From Methylobacterium sp. NMS14P (lineage in GTDB: Bacteria; Pseudomonadota; Alphaproteobacteria; Rhizobiales; Beijerinckiaceae): DNA of 64,000 bases. The notes below the pieces were generated by a model, which did not search any database, was not told the DNA's origin, and saw only the letters and a program-made list of their open reading frames with translations. Positions 9,044 to 16,652 of this stretch are shown in pieces. Within the stretch, counting starts at the first letter, position 1. Every line of letters starts with the position of its first letter. Where the stretch lies: positions 5,377,001 through 5,441,000 of the forward strand of contig NZ_CP087106.1 in NCBI RefSeq assembly GCF_028583545.1, in the 5' to 3' direction. A program made the translations under genes and the position numbers.

Positions 9044-9238
9044 ATGGCGGGGCGGGTGACGGATCGATCTTCCGAGGGGGAGGCCGGCCAGGCGCGGCCG
9101 GAGACCGTGCCGGCGTCCGAGCGGCCGGTTCCGCGGCCCCGGATGACAGAGGCGGAGGCCGAGGCGGGCGAGCGGCACAAGGCCGAGACGGAGATCGCCG
9201 CGGGCGACGTGGCCGACGACCTCGCCGACTTCGCGTGA
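9044..9238 (+). CDS. Small hydrophilic protein, hypothetical
   Basis: A possible 64-residue gene with an ATG preceded by GGGGAG about 9 bases upstream. It is rich in Glu, Ala and Arg and has no membrane segment or known motif. Support comes from the ribosome site and from paired hairpins just after the stop that separate it from mucR. Codon bias in GC-rich DNA gives little discrimination, so it could be spurious. Confidence 0.4.
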   Translation: MAGRVTDRSSEGEAGQARPETVPASERPVPRPRMTEAEAEAGERHKAETEIAAGDVADDLADFA

Positions 9239-9242
9239 CGGA

Positions 9243-9299
9243 CCGGCGCGCGAGCCGCGCGCCGGCCGGTATCCACGAGCCCGGGCGGGTGCCGGGCTC
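9243..9299. terminator. Two hairpins between convergent genes
   Basis: A perfect 10-bp stem with a 3-base loop at 9243-9265 (CCGGCGCGCG-AGC-CGCGCGCCGG) is followed by an 8-bp stem at 9277-9299 (GAGCCCGG / CCGGGCTC, 7-base loop). They fill the gap between the small rightward gene and the leftward MucR gene, so they probably end transcription from both sides. No T-tract follows, so factor-independent termination is uncertain. Confidence 0.45.
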
Positions 9300-9318
9300 A
9301 GGCCGGTCTCGGGTGGTC

Positions 9319-9828
9319 TCAGGCCGTCTCTTTGGCCTTGCGGGGGCGGCTGGCGCGCTTCGGCTTCTCGGCCACCTCCGCGACGGGCTCGGGGGCCGGC
9401 GCCGGGGCGGCGGACTTGCGGCGCTGCTGGCCGAGGCCGAGGCTGCGGGCGAGTTCCGAGCGCTGGGCCGAGTAGCTCGCGGCCGTCGACGGATAGTCGC
9501 GCGGCAGCCCGAAGCGCTCGCGATACTGCTCGATCGTCAGGCCGTTGCGCGACAGGTGCCGCTTCAGCGTCTTGTACGGCTTGCCGTCGATGAACGAGAT
9601 CAGCGCGTCCGGCGTCACCGACTTGCGGATCTGGGCCGGCGTCGGCTTGTCGGCCGTCTCGGTGACGGCCGCCGTCGGGGCGGACAGCTTCGTCAGTGCG
9701 GCGTGAACGCCGGCGAGCAGACCGGGCAATTCGCTGATCGGCACGGAATTGTTCGAGACATACGCCGAGACGATGTCGGACGCCTGCTCGATAAAGGTCT
9801 GCTGCTGCTCAGTGGCGTTGTCGTCCAT
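9319..9828 (-). CDS. mucR: MucR/Ros-family transcriptional regulator, zinc ligands lost
   Basis: A 169-residue MucR/Ros-family protein. The N-terminus (SDIVSAYVSNNSVPISELPGLL) matches the oligomerisation region, and residues 85-115 (KPYKTLKRHLSRNGLTIEQY, then RERFGLPRDYP) match the Ros-type zinc-finger DNA-binding core. Family knowledge: MucR binds AT-rich DNA and represses exopolysaccharide, motility and transferred genes. Odd feature: the usual zinc cysteines are absent; the segment before the helix reads LISFIDGKPYK. The C-terminal tail is Ala/Pro/Lys-rich. The gene is preceded by an AT-richer gap that may carry its own promoter. Confidence 0.85.
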   Translation of the reverse strand: MDDNATEQQQTFIEQASDIVSAYVSNNSVPISELPGLLAGVHAALTKLSAPTAAVTETADKPTPAQIRKSVTPDALISFIDGKPYKTLKRHLSRNGLTIEQYRERFGLPRDYPSTAASYSAQRSELARSLGLGQQRRKSAAPAPAPEPVAEVAEKPKRASRPRKAKETA

Positions 9829-10264
9829 CGATGATTCCCTCTATCCGACCGTGGTGAGACGGTTCTAACGTCTGTGCAGCAAAATCAAGTCGTCGTCGAG
9901 CATTTCCCTACACAATGCCCCCGCCATGAACACGCATATTATTCAAACCGCGGGTCGAGCTGAAATCGACGGTCGAGCAAACCGACACCCCGGAGCCGAG
10001 GTTGGATGAGACCGGCTACGCGGACGGGCGCCGATTATGCCTACTGCCGCGATCTCGCTGCCGGCTTCCTCTGCGAAGATCCGTCTCCGGTCTGATGAGA
10101 GGCGCAGAACTTCACGCGGCGGCCCGCCGCGACGTCCCGTGAGCCGGTCGGGGCGGGACGAACGTTTCGGCCGGACTGTCACGTGATCTGCGGCGGTCCG
10201 GTCATGGCCTCGGGCGCGGCCGGGCGATAAGCATCCGGGCGGGGCAGGAGCCGGGGCGATCGAC
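9829..10264. other. Intergenic gap, no gene seen
   Basis: A 436-bp gap between the leftward mucR gene and the rightward thioesterase gene. Bases 9860-9950 are AT-richer (for example CATATTATTCAAACC) and are the likely mucR promoter region. The remaining open frames are short, arginine-rich shadows. No repeat or RNA gene was recognised. Confidence 0.4.
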
Positions 10265-10702
10265 GTGGACCAGCAAGCGGACCAGCAAGCGGACCAGCAA
10301 TCGGAACCGGGCACCGTCTTCGGCGCCACCATCCCGTTCGTGGATTACTGCGGGATCGAGGCGCTCGACGTCCGCGCGGGCCGGACGCGGCTGCGCCTGC
10401 CCCTGCGGCCGGAGCACGCCAACAACCTCGGCATCGCCCACGGCGGCGCGCTCTGCACGCTGCTCGACGTCGCCCTCGGCACGGCGGCGCGGCTGCGGGC
10501 GGGGCGCCCCGTGGTGACCCTCGACATGCAGACCCGCTTCCTGGCGCCCGGCCGCGGCGTCCTGATCGCCGAGGGACGGGTCACCCGGGCCGGGCGCTCG
10601 GTGATCTTCTGCGAGGCCGAGATCCGGGACGAGGCCGGGGAGCTGGTGGCGGCCGCCACGGGGCTGCTCAAGCCCGTCGGCGAGCGGCCGGCGCCCGCGT
10701 AG
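10265..10702 (+). CDS. PaaI-family hotdog thioesterase
   Basis: A 145-residue hotdog-fold protein of the PaaI/YbgC-like group, expected to hydrolyse acyl-CoA thioesters. The signature is the long helix preceded by NNLGIAHGGALCTLLDVALG, with the catalytic-region H-G-G, and the strand VVTLDMQTRFLAPG. The likely start is GTG at 10265; the first residues are three DQQ-type repeats made by a 12-bp tandem repeat (10268-10303), so the true N-terminus could be later, before VFGATIPF. Substrate unknown. Confidence 0.8.
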   Translation: MDQQADQQADQQSEPGTVFGATIPFVDYCGIEALDVRAGRTRLRLPLRPEHANNLGIAHGGALCTLLDVALGTAARLRAGRPVVTLDMQTRFLAPGRGVLIAEGRVTRAGRSVIFCEAEIRDEAGELVAAATGLLKPVGERPAPA

Positions 10703-10715
10703 GGCGGTCGTCACC

Positions 10716-10799
10716 GACCGGGACGCCGACCGGGACGCCGACCGGGACGCCGACCGGGACGCCGACCGGGATGCCGGCCGGGATGCCGGCCGGGATGCC
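10716..10799. repeat. 12-bp tandem repeat, seven copies
   Basis: Seven tandem copies of a 12-bp unit fill the gap upstream of hemF: four of GACCGGGACGCC, one of GACCGGGATGCC and two of GGCCGGGATGCC. The array is not within the hemF coding frame and lies 78 bases before its start, so copy-number change could alter hemF spacing or leader structure. It has no spacers, so it is not a CRISPR. Confidence 0.85.
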
Positions 10800-10876
10800 G
10801 GCGCGGGAGCCCTGCGCGCTCGTGCGGGGCCGCGACCGCATTGACGTGCGCCCGGCAGGGTGGAAAAGCCTGTGTC

Positions 10877-11809
10877 ATGACGATGCCGGACGACGCGCGC
10901 GCAGCCCTGGCTGCGCCTCCCTCCGAGGCCGACGTGACGGCCATGAAGTCCGAGGCCGCGGCGTGGTTCGAGACGCTGCGCGACCGGATTGTCGCCGCCT
11001 TGGAGACCCTCGAGGCGGAGGCGGCGGGCCCGTTCCACCCCGACGCGCCCGAGGGCCCTGGGACGTTCGACAAGACGCCGTGGAACCGGACCGACCATAC
11101 CGGCCGGCCGGGCGGCGGCGGCGTCATGGCGATGCTGCGGGGCCGCGTCTTCGAGAAGGCCGGCGTGCATATCTCGACGGTGCACGGCGAGTTCGCGCCG
11201 GAATTCCGCGCCCAGATGCCCGGTGCCTCCGAGGATCCGCGCTTCTTCGCGACCGGCATCTCGCTGATCGCCCATCCGTGGAACCCGCACGCGCCGACGG
11301 TGCACATGAACACCCGTTTCGTCGCGACGACGCGGGCGTGGTTCGGGGGCGGTGCCGACCTGACGCCGGTGCTCGACCGGCGCCGCACGCAGGACGATCC
11401 GGACAGCCGCCACTTCCACGCCTGCCTGGAGCGGGCCTGCACGGCGCACGGCATCGATCACGCCCGCTACAAGGCGTGGTGCGACGAGTATTTCCACCTG
11501 AAGCACCGGAACGAGCCGCGCGGCATCGGCGGGATCTTCTACGATTACCTCTGGAGCGGGACGCCCCAGGCCGACCTCGCCTACACCCGCGACGTGGGCC
11601 GGGCCTTCCTGGAGGCCTACCCGAAGATCGTGCGCGACAATCTCGGCACGCCCTGGACCGAGGCGGACCGCCACGAACAGCAGGTGCGGCGGGGTCGCTA
11701 TGTGGAGTTCAACCTGCTCTACGACCGGGGCACGATCTTCGGCCTGAAGACGGGCGGCAACGTCGCCTCCATCCTCTCCTCGATGCCGCCGACCGTGCGC
11801 TGGCCGTGA
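10877..11809 (+). CDS. hemF: Oxygen-dependent coproporphyrinogen III oxidase
   Basis: A 310-residue HemF, which uses oxygen to decarboxylate coproporphyrinogen III to protoporphyrinogen IX in heme (and chlorophyll) synthesis. Diagnostic segments: [51 protein letters not shown] and the C-terminal [23 protein letters not shown]. Length and order match the family. The ATG at 10877 is chosen; an upstream in-frame TTG at 10841 would add only 12 poorly conserved residues. The stop overlaps the start of the downstream helicase gene by four bases, so the two are translationally coupled. Confidence 0.95.
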   Translation: MTMPDDARAALAAPPSEADVTAMKSEAAAWFETLRDRIVAALETLEAEAAGPFHPDAPEGPGTFDKTPWNRTDHTGRPGGGGVMAMLRGRVFEKAGVHISTVHGEFAPEFRAQMPGASEDPRFFATGISLIAHPWNPHAPTVHMNTRFVATTRAWFGGGADLTPVLDRRRTQDDPDSRHFHACLERACTAHGIDHARYKAWCDEYFHLKHRNEPRGIGGIFYDYLWSGTPQADLAYTRDVGRAFLEAYPKIVRDNLGTPWTEADRHEQQVRRGRYVEFNLLYDRGTIFGLKTGGNVASILSSMPPTVRWP

Positions 11810-12924
11810 GTGCGGGTCTGCCGGCCGCCTACGCGCCGCAGCAGGACGCGGCGCTGAAGGCGATCGCCGCGTGGCGGCGGGACGGGGGATCGCAGGTGTT
11901 CCGGCTGTTCGGCTATGCCGGCACCGGCAAGACGACGCTCGCCCGCCGCATCGCCGAGGATGTCGACGGCACGGTGGTCTACGGGGCCTTCACCGGCAAG
12001 GCGGCCTCGGTGATGCGCCAGAAGGGCTGCTACGACGCCGCCACGATCCACTCGCTGATCTACCGCACCAAGGAGGCGGAGGAGGGCGGGCCCACCTTCA
12101 CGCTGAACCGCTCGGGCCCGGCCGCCAAGGCGGACCTGATCATCATCGACGAGTGCTCGATGGTCGACTCCGACCTCGGCAACGATCTCCTGTCCTTCGA
12201 GCGCCCGGTGCTGGTGCTCGGCGACCCGGCGCAGCTGCCGCCGGTGCGCGGCGGCGGCTTCTTCACCGAGGCGGAGCCCGACGTGATGCTCACCGAGGTG
12301 CACCGGCAGGCCAAGGACGACCCGATCGTCCGCATGGCCATGACGGTGCGCGAGGGCGGCCGGCTGGAGCTCGGCAGCTACGGGCAGAGCCGGATCGTGT
12401 CGCGCCGTGCCCTGGATCCGGCCGAGGTGCTCGAGTGCGACCAGGTGCTGGTCGGCCTCAACAAGACCCGCCGCCTCTACAACGCCCGGCTCCGGGAACT
12501 CGCCGGCCACACGGACCCGATGCCGGCGATCGGCGAGAAGCTGGTCTGCCTGCGCAATGACCGGGTGAAGGGCCTGCTCAACGGCTCGACCTGGACCGTG
12601 CAGGCCCTGCGCGCGCCGCCGCGTCCGGACCTGATCCGCCTCGACGTCGTACCGGAGGACGACCCGGCGCTCCGCCGGAAGCCCACCGACATCAAGGTGC
12701 TGCGCGCGATGATCTCCGGCACGGACGAGGAGATCCCGCTGTTCCTGCGGCGCGAGACGGACGAGTTCACCTACGGCTACGCGCTGACGGTGCACAAGGC
12801 TCAGGGGTCGCAGTGGGATCGGGTGACGCTGTTCGACGAATCCTACGCGTTCCGCGAGCACCGGGCGCGCTGGCTCTACACAGGCCTGACCCGCGCCGCG
12901 CAGGCGATCACCGTGGTGGTCTGA
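11806..12924 (+). CDS. RecD-like ATP-dependent DNA helicase
   Basis: A 372-residue superfamily 1 helicase of the compact RecD/AAA_30 type. Motif I is [15 protein letters not shown] (about residue 40), motif [13 protein letters not shown], motif [14 protein letters not shown], a Q/R motif VHRQAKDD, and the C-terminal UvrD_C_2 region has [18 protein letters not shown] and [11 protein letters not shown]. The GTG at 11806 overlaps the hemF stop (GTGA), which decides the start; the same frame is open to 10771 but that part is antisense-like shadow of hemF. Much smaller than RecD, it probably acts alone in DNA processing, as do phage-Dda-like helicases. Confidence 0.85.
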   Translation: MSAGLPAAYAPQQDAALKAIAAWRRDGGSQVFRLFGYAGTGKTTLARRIAEDVDGTVVYGAFTGKAASVMRQKGCYDAATIHSLIYRTKEAEEGGPTFTLNRSGPAAKADLIIIDECSMVDSDLGNDLLSFERPVLVLGDPAQLPPVRGGGFFTEAEPDVMLTEVHRQAKDDPIVRMAMTVREGGRLELGSYGQSRIVSRRALDPAEVLECDQVLVGLNKTRRLYNARLRELAGHTDPMPAIGEKLVCLRNDRVKGLLNGSTWTVQALRAPPRPDLIRLDVVPEDDPALRRKPTDIKVLRAMISGTDEEIPLFLRRETDEFTYGYALTVHKAQGSQWDRVTLFDESYAFREHRARWLYTGLTRAAQAITVVV

Positions 12925-13005
12925 CCCGGTGCCGGCGCGCGACGTCTCGCTTGTGAAGCCGGGCCGCGCGTGCTACGCACCGCCCGTCTCATCGAGGCAC
13001 CTTGC

Positions 13006-13048
13006 GGAGAGGTGGCAGAGCGGTTGAATGCACCGCACTCGAAATGCG
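13006..13048 (+). other. attL: left core copy, 5' half of tRNA-Ser(CGA)
   Basis: These 43 bases are identical to 28960-29002, the first 43 bases of the intact tRNA-Ser gene. Identity starts exactly at the tRNA 5' end and stops just inside the anticodon-stem 3' side; the next bases here (ATTTCGG) cannot complete a tRNA. This is the left attachment site of an integrated element. The chromosome-side copy is the original 5' half of the tRNA gene, now stranded next to the helicase gene. Confidence 0.9.
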
Positions 13049-13458
13049 ATTTCGGCCATCCCGCCACCTCCCAGCCGATCCCCTAATGTCCTGCTACGCC
13101 TAGGCATTTCTGGGTCCTAACCTCGTTCTCATCCCGTTCCGTCCTGGCCTGTGCTACCGAGTTTGGTAGCAAAAGCGGTAGCGGATGGACGCTGTCTGTT
13201 CCGGTGCTCTGACCGCCCGCATCGGGCGTCCGCGCGGTCATATTTTGGCAAGGTGGCTTGGGTTAGCGCTCAACTTGCCGGCGAGTTCTCGACCGTCTCG
13301 TTGGCCGTCCACGTCCGTCCGCAGATATGCCCCTCAGCTGTCGCGGCGGGCGTGGATGCATGAATATTGCATTCAGTCGGACCGTCGAGCCTCCTCTCGA
13401 CCGCCACGCCCGCCCCAACGTTCGTCCCCCAACCGAAGGGCGGGCGTGGATGCCCCGA
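13049..13458. other. Left end of element: integrase arm-type sites and inverted repeats
   Basis: A 410-bp stretch without a convincing gene. GGTAGC occurs at 13165-13170 and 13177-13182, with the inverse GCTACC at 13153-13158; two closely spaced GGTAGC copies also lie at the other end of the element (28885, 28896), so they are probable integrase or excisionase arm sites. Further in, CGGGCGTGGATGC occurs twice (about 13346 and 13443), and GCGGGCGTGG near 13344 faces CCACGCCCGC near 13402, enough for a large hairpin. Open frames here are Arg/Pro-rich shadows. Confidence 0.5.
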
Positions 13459-13707
13459 TCATCCTTCAAGATCACGGCTTCCTCCGCGCAGCCACACGAT
13501 CTGAGAGGCATGACCATCAGGCGCGCCCAGGCTCGGCTCGGCATCACCGCTGTCCTCTAGGTCCGGGTCCCCGTCGATCTCGTCCAGGGCGGCGACGAGG
13601 TGGTCGACGGCGTCGAGGGCCAAGGCCAGGGCGCCCTCGATGCGAGCGCGGGTGTCGGGCACGGCAACGGCCTTTCGCCGAGGCCGGAAGGGAATGACGT
13701 TGGCCAT
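13459..13707 (-). CDS. Small acidic protein of the element, unknown
   Basis: An 82-residue protein. The start MANVIPFRPRR is a basic opening seen in many small rhizobial phage/mobile-element proteins (recalled). It is followed by a helix with ARIEGALALALDAVDHLVAALDEIDGDPDLE and an acidic, Gly-rich end. It lies two bases after the stop of the 342-residue gene and is the last gene of a three-gene leftward operon. No function can be assigned. Confidence 0.6.
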   Translation of the reverse strand: MANVIPFRPRRKAVAVPDTRARIEGALALALDAVDHLVAALDEIDGDPDLEDSGDAEPSLGAPDGHASQIVWLRGGSRDLEG

Positions 13708-13709
13708 GG

Positions 13710-14738
13710 TCAGTGCTCGGCTTGCTCGGCCGCGAAGGCCGTGAGGTCCTGGATAAGAGAGGCGGTCTCAGCGTCGTCGCCGTTCAGGATGACGCGCTCG
13801 GCCACGTTCGCGAGGCGTGTCCTGCGGTCCCAGAAGTCCGTGGGCTTTCGGCGCTGCAGCTCGGCGCCGGCCCGATCCTCGACGGTCGTGAACTCGTCGG
13901 CCAGCCAGTGCATCAACGAGCCAGCAGCATTGTAGGAACTGACGCGGGGGTCGCCGCTGCCTGCCTTGCAGCAGTCCTGAGAGGCCAAGCCGTAGGCGAC
14001 ATCCGATAGGAGGGCCATCTTCTCTCGGATCGCCCGCAATTCGAGCAGGCTGGCGCTGGCCACGTCGACCTGACCAGGGATGCTGTCGTCAAGGTGCGCA
14101 GCGTTCGCCAGCACGTCGAGCCGCAGCTCAAGGCTGATGCGTGCGATGTCGCCGGCGGAGGTCTCGGGCCCGACGCGTCGATTGAACTCGGCCATGGCGA
14201 TGCCGCGCAGGCGCTCCAGTTCGAGCGAGATTGCGTCCGGGATTCGGGCGAAGCCGACCGGCTCGATCGCGGGCGAGGCCATGAAGCCGGGCGGCGGGTC
14301 GTACCAGTCGACGACCTCGACCGGCACGCACACGCCCGCCCCGGCGATCAGAGAGTCCGCGGCGTGGTCGCCGACCGTCATACCCGGCTCGTCGCCGCGC
14401 TCGCCGTTGAGCGCTATGGCCCAACATTCCGCGAGGGCTCGAAAGCCTGCGGGCGTCGTCGGCCGCACAGTCTGCAGCTCGCGATAGGCTGTGTCATGGG
14501 CGTCCGAGAGCGCTGCCGACAAGTCGTCCGGCACCTCGGCGTCCAGCACCTTGCCCAGCGCGTCCCAGCTGGCCCGGAACACGGTCGTGACGGCGAGGGC
14601 GGGATCCGGCTCAGCGGACGGCGCCTCGGCGGGCGCGAGGCGCCTGTTAAACCGGCCAGCTGCGTCACGGGCCTGCGCAGCGCGCTGGCGGAGGCTCTGG
14701 GCTTCCGGCGCGGCCTTGGCGGTGTTCGGCTTCCTCAT
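13710..14738 (-). CDS. Unknown protein of the element (342 aa)
   Basis: A soluble 342-residue protein that I do not recognise. The first 50 residues are basic and Ala/Pro-rich; the rest is helical with Leu/Ala heptads (for example LLELRAIREKMALLSDVAYGL) and a pair of cysteines (SQDCCKAG). The ATG at 14738 has GGGAGG 8 bases upstream, better than the in-frame start five codons earlier. It is the middle gene of a leftward operon (14750-15016, this gene, 13459-13707) adjoining the attachment site, a position often used for accessory cargo. Confidence 0.6.
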   Translation of the reverse strand: MRKPNTAKAAPEAQSLRQRAAQARDAAGRFNRRLAPAEAPSAEPDPALAVTTVFRASWDALGKVLDAEVPDDLSAALSDAHDTAYRELQTVRPTTPAGFRALAECWAIALNGERGDEPGMTVGDHAADSLIAGAGVCVPVEVVDWYDPPPGFMASPAIEPVGFARIPDAISLELERLRGIAMAEFNRRVGPETSAGDIARISLELRLDVLANAAHLDDSIPGQVDVASASLLELRAIREKMALLSDVAYGLASQDCCKAGSGDPRVSSYNAAGSLMHWLADEFTTVEDRAGAELQRRKPTDFWDRRTRLANVAERVILNGDDAETASLIQDLTAFAAEQAEH

Positions 14739-14749
14739 GGTGGCCTCCC

Positions 14750-15016
14750 TCACGCGACAGGCAGGTAGCCGTAGGCGAACACGCCCCCGGCGATGATGAC
14801 AGCCGCGGTGGCGAGCTCGCCGGCCAAGTCGAGGAAGCGCGGGGCCCGGACGTGGGCGGTGTCCGGCCGGATCGGCGCGACAGCCTCCCAGGCCTCGACG
14901 GTACCGGGGGCGGCCTCATCGCTCTCGAACGCCGGCTTGGTGCGGTTGTAGAGGGCCGAAGGCGAGCTAGAGCGTTCACCGGCGCGTGCCGGTGCTGTAG
15001 AATGACGGGTATCCAT
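14750..15016 (-). CDS. Small membrane protein of the element, unknown
   Basis: An 88-residue protein. A hydrophilic N-terminal 55 residues precede one C-terminal membrane segment, LAGELATAAVIIAGGVFAYGYL. The ATG at 15016 is 9 bases after a GGAG. It begins the three-gene leftward operon at the left end, 11 bases before the 342-residue gene. It is divergent from the ribbon-helix-helix gene at 15106, so the two operons share the short AT-rich gap at 15017-15105. Confidence 0.5.
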   Translation of the reverse strand: MDTRHSTAPARAGERSSSPSALYNRTKPAFESDEAAPGTVEAWEAVAPIRPDTAHVRAPRFLDLAGELATAAVIIAGGVFAYGYLPVA

Positions 15017-15090
15017 GAACAGCATCTCCAGATGCGGTTGGTGGTCAGGGCCGGAACGAGGCTGCAACCTTGTTCCGGCCCGCATTTTGT

Positions 15091-15126
15091 AATATCATCT
15101 AATGCATGGCGTCAATAGATGATATT
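15091..15126. promoter_or_regulatory. Perfect 11-bp inverted repeat spanning the start codon of the RHH gene
   Basis: AATATCATCTA at 15091-15101 and its exact reverse complement TAGATGATATT at 15116-15126 are separated by 14 bases that contain the ATG (15106-15108) of the gene they flank. The arms are AT-rich in a GC-rich genome. This is a candidate autoregulatory operator for the ribbon-helix-helix protein, or an mRNA hairpin that would hide the start codon. Confidence 0.6.
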
Positions 15127-15336
15127 GGAAAAAAGAAGCGCGGACGCCCGGCGACGGACGCCACGCCCGTTCTGGTGCGGCTGATGCCGACACAGATCGC
15201 ACCGCTCGACGCATGGATCGCGGAGCAGCCTGATCCCAAACCCTCAAGGCCAGAGGCCATTCGCTACGCCCTCACAAAATGGCTCGCCATTCAGGGTTTT
15301 GCGTGCCAGCAAGAAAAATCTCAGGGGGCAGATTGA
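15106..15336 (+). CDS. Ribbon-helix-helix-like DNA-binding protein
   Basis: A 76-residue protein. A basic arm (GKKKRGRPATD, AT-hook-like GRP core) leads into a strand-helix pattern VLVRLMPTQIAPLDAWIAEQ followed by PSRPEAIRYALTKWL, which fits a CopG/Arc-type ribbon-helix-helix fold; the S-R-P-E-A-I turn is common in these proteins. It would bind DNA as a dimer, and the perfect inverted repeat around its own start suggests autorepression. It heads a rightward group whose next gene overlaps its stop by one base (TGATG). Confidence 0.7.
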   Translation: MASIDDIGKKKRGRPATDATPVLVRLMPTQIAPLDAWIAEQPDPKPSRPEAIRYALTKWLAIQGFACQQEKSQGAD

Positions 15337-15701
15337 TGCCATCTATGAAGGCTATTATCGGGGTCCATGAATTCATCAGCACAGGATCTGTGTTGCTAAA
15401 TAAGGGCGAAAGAGCGCAGATTTTCCCGTTCGACGGCAGCGAATATTCTTTTTTTCTTAGAATATCAGTTGATATGACCGTTACCGACAATGGCGACTGG
15501 AAGACCAATACTGACGTCGTCCCAATGGAAGTGCACATTACCCGGCCATGGGTCGCCGGAAGCAACGTGCTCAGTTATGGAGTCGGTGTCGCCCAAACGG
15601 AAAAAGAATTATTCTACATGTGCCTCAATAGCCATGTGTTTGGAGATAACGTCGATCATCTGATCTTTGCGAACTACGCCATTTACAAGCGAAACAAATA
15701 A
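15336..15701 (+). CDS. AT-richer cargo protein, unknown
   Basis: A 121-residue soluble protein with alternating hydrophobic strands (HEFISTGSVLLNKGE, YSFFLRISVDMTV, NVLSYGVGVAQTEKELFYM) that suggest a beta-sandwich. I cannot name the family. Its DNA is visibly richer in A and T than its neighbours, with runs such as GAAAAAGAATTATTC, a sign of recent acquisition. Its start overlaps the stop of the RHH gene and its stop overlaps the start of the membrane gene at 15701, so the three are translationally coupled. A lysogenic-conversion or anti-phage role is possible but purely positional. Confidence 0.6.
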   Translation: MPSMKAIIGVHEFISTGSVLLNKGERAQIFPFDGSEYSFFLRISVDMTVTDNGDWKTNTDVVPMEVHITRPWVAGSNVLSYGVGVAQTEKELFYMCLNSHVFGDNVDHLIFANYAIYKRNK

Positions 15702-16087
15702 TGGCGTCCGGAACCTATAGGCGCCCCGACGCCGACGGTGAGCCTAAGTCCAATCTCGTCGACATCGCTGAAGCCAGGGCACAATATCGCCCTCCAGACC
15801 CAGCGGCTGAACCGCCAAGAACCGGTGGCGGCAGCGGGCCGCCTCGGCGCCCTAGCGCGGCTGAACGCAAATTGGCCGCCCGCCGGCGCAATGAGAGCGT
15901 CAAGCTGATCTCGTCGGGGCTCAGTGGGCTAGGCATCGGCCTTGTCAGCATCGGATTCGTTCAACCGCTTCTAAAGGATGCCGTGCTTCTCATTCGGGAG
16001 TCACACTGGGGTTGGGTTGGCCTCGGCGTGGCCCTACATGCATTCTCGCACTTCATCATCCACACCGAGCTTCAGAGGGAGGATTGA
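15701..16087 (+). CDS. Small two-segment membrane protein, unknown
   Basis: A 128-residue protein. Residues 1-65 are hydrophilic and Pro/Arg-rich; two membrane segments follow (LISSGLSGLGIGLVSIGFV at about 69-87 and WGWVGLGVALHAFSHFII at about 102-119). The ATG overlaps the stop of the preceding cargo gene (TAATG). With that soluble partner and the RHH regulator it makes a compact regulated unit of soluble plus membrane protein, the arrangement expected of an exclusion or effector module; this is inference only. Confidence 0.6.
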   Translation: MASGTYRRPDADGEPKSNLVDIAEARAQYRPPDPAAEPPRTGGGSGPPRRPSAAERKLAARRRNESVKLISSGLSGLGIGLVSIGFVQPLLKDAVLLIRESHWGWVGLGVALHAFSHFIIHTELQRED

Positions 16088-16091
16088 GGCC

Positions 16092-16232
16092 ATGCTGCTA
16101 GAAGTCACGATCGTCTCCGTCATTCTGGCTGGCGTGGGTTGGGGTTGGCTGCGCTGGTCGCGCCACGCCTTCGAGCAAAAATACGGGAAGCCCGCGGACT
16201 CTGAGACCGACGCGCGGGCCAACGCGAACTGA
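16092..16232 (+). CDS. Single-pass membrane miniprotein
   Basis: A 46-residue protein: an N-terminal membrane segment (LLEVTIVSVILAGVGWGWL), then a basic and acidic tail ending DSETDARANAN. The ATG at 16092 is preceded by GATTGAGG, and the gene lies four bases after the previous stop, so it is likely part of the same operon. No family recognised. Confidence 0.5.
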   Translation: MLLEVTIVSVILAGVGWGWLRWSRHAFEQKYGKPADSETDARANAN

Positions 16233-16271
16233 CGCTCTCGACACCACCATCCCGGCGGCTATCCTGCCGGG

Positions 16272-16631
16272 ATGCGCACAGCCCTCGCCGCCCTCGCTCT
16301 CGTCGTCGCCGCCGGTGGGGCGCAGGCTGCGGACGATGAGTTGGAGCAAACCATCCGCGCCGCATCCAGGCTTGAGGCTATAGCTCGGGTTTGCCCGCCC
16401 CTCATCCCCACGGACGCTGGCCGCGCCAGGACATACGCGGGCGTCTACATCAAGGCTGCGGAGCGCATTGGAAGCGCTCGCCTAGAAGATATGATGCCAG
16501 CGGAAATCAAGCGGCGTATTGCCGAGGTTGAAATTACCGGTGACCAGCGCTGGTGTGAAGACCAGCGGCGCTTCATGCACGAGGTTGGAGCGGGGGAGAT
16601 TTTCCCTGTTGCTCGTCCGCGCCGTCGCTAA
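16272..16631 (+). CDS. Secreted protein of the element, unknown
   Basis: A 119-residue protein with a clean signal peptide ([19 protein letters not shown], cleavage after AQA). The mature 100 residues are helical with cysteines in RVCPPL and RWCED that could form a disulfide. It ends 21 bases before the stop of the tape-measure gene on the other strand. Envelope location is predicted; the role is unknown. Confidence 0.6.
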   Translation: MRTALAALALVVAAGGAQAADDELEQTIRAASRLEAIARVCPPLIPTDAGRARTYAGVYIKAAERIGSARLEDMMPAEIKRRIAEVEITGDQRWCEDQRRFMHEVGAGEIFPVARPRRR

Positions 16632-16652
16632 GTCACTTGCCGCACATCGTCG

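Noticed and set aside
10716..10799. CRISPR-like array
   Set aside because: The units are 12 bp and abut without spacers, and no cas gene is near.
10771..11805. Upstream extension of the helicase frame to 717 codons
   Set aside because: The extension lies inside hemF in another frame and lacks family character; the GTG overlapping the hemF stop is the sensible start.
13006..13090. A second tRNA-Ser gene at the left boundary
   Set aside because: Only the first 43 bases match; the variable arm, T-arm and acceptor 3' strand are missing, so it is an attachment-site remnant.
13185..13697. Rightward 170-codon open frame at the left end of the element
   Set aside because: Arg/Pro-rich, overlaps the better-supported leftward 82-residue gene and has no ribosome site.
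15336..16087. Naming the cargo pair as a toxin-antitoxin system
   Set aside because: The order and a regulator would allow it, but neither protein shows a toxin motif and the partner is a membrane protein; left as unknown cargo.
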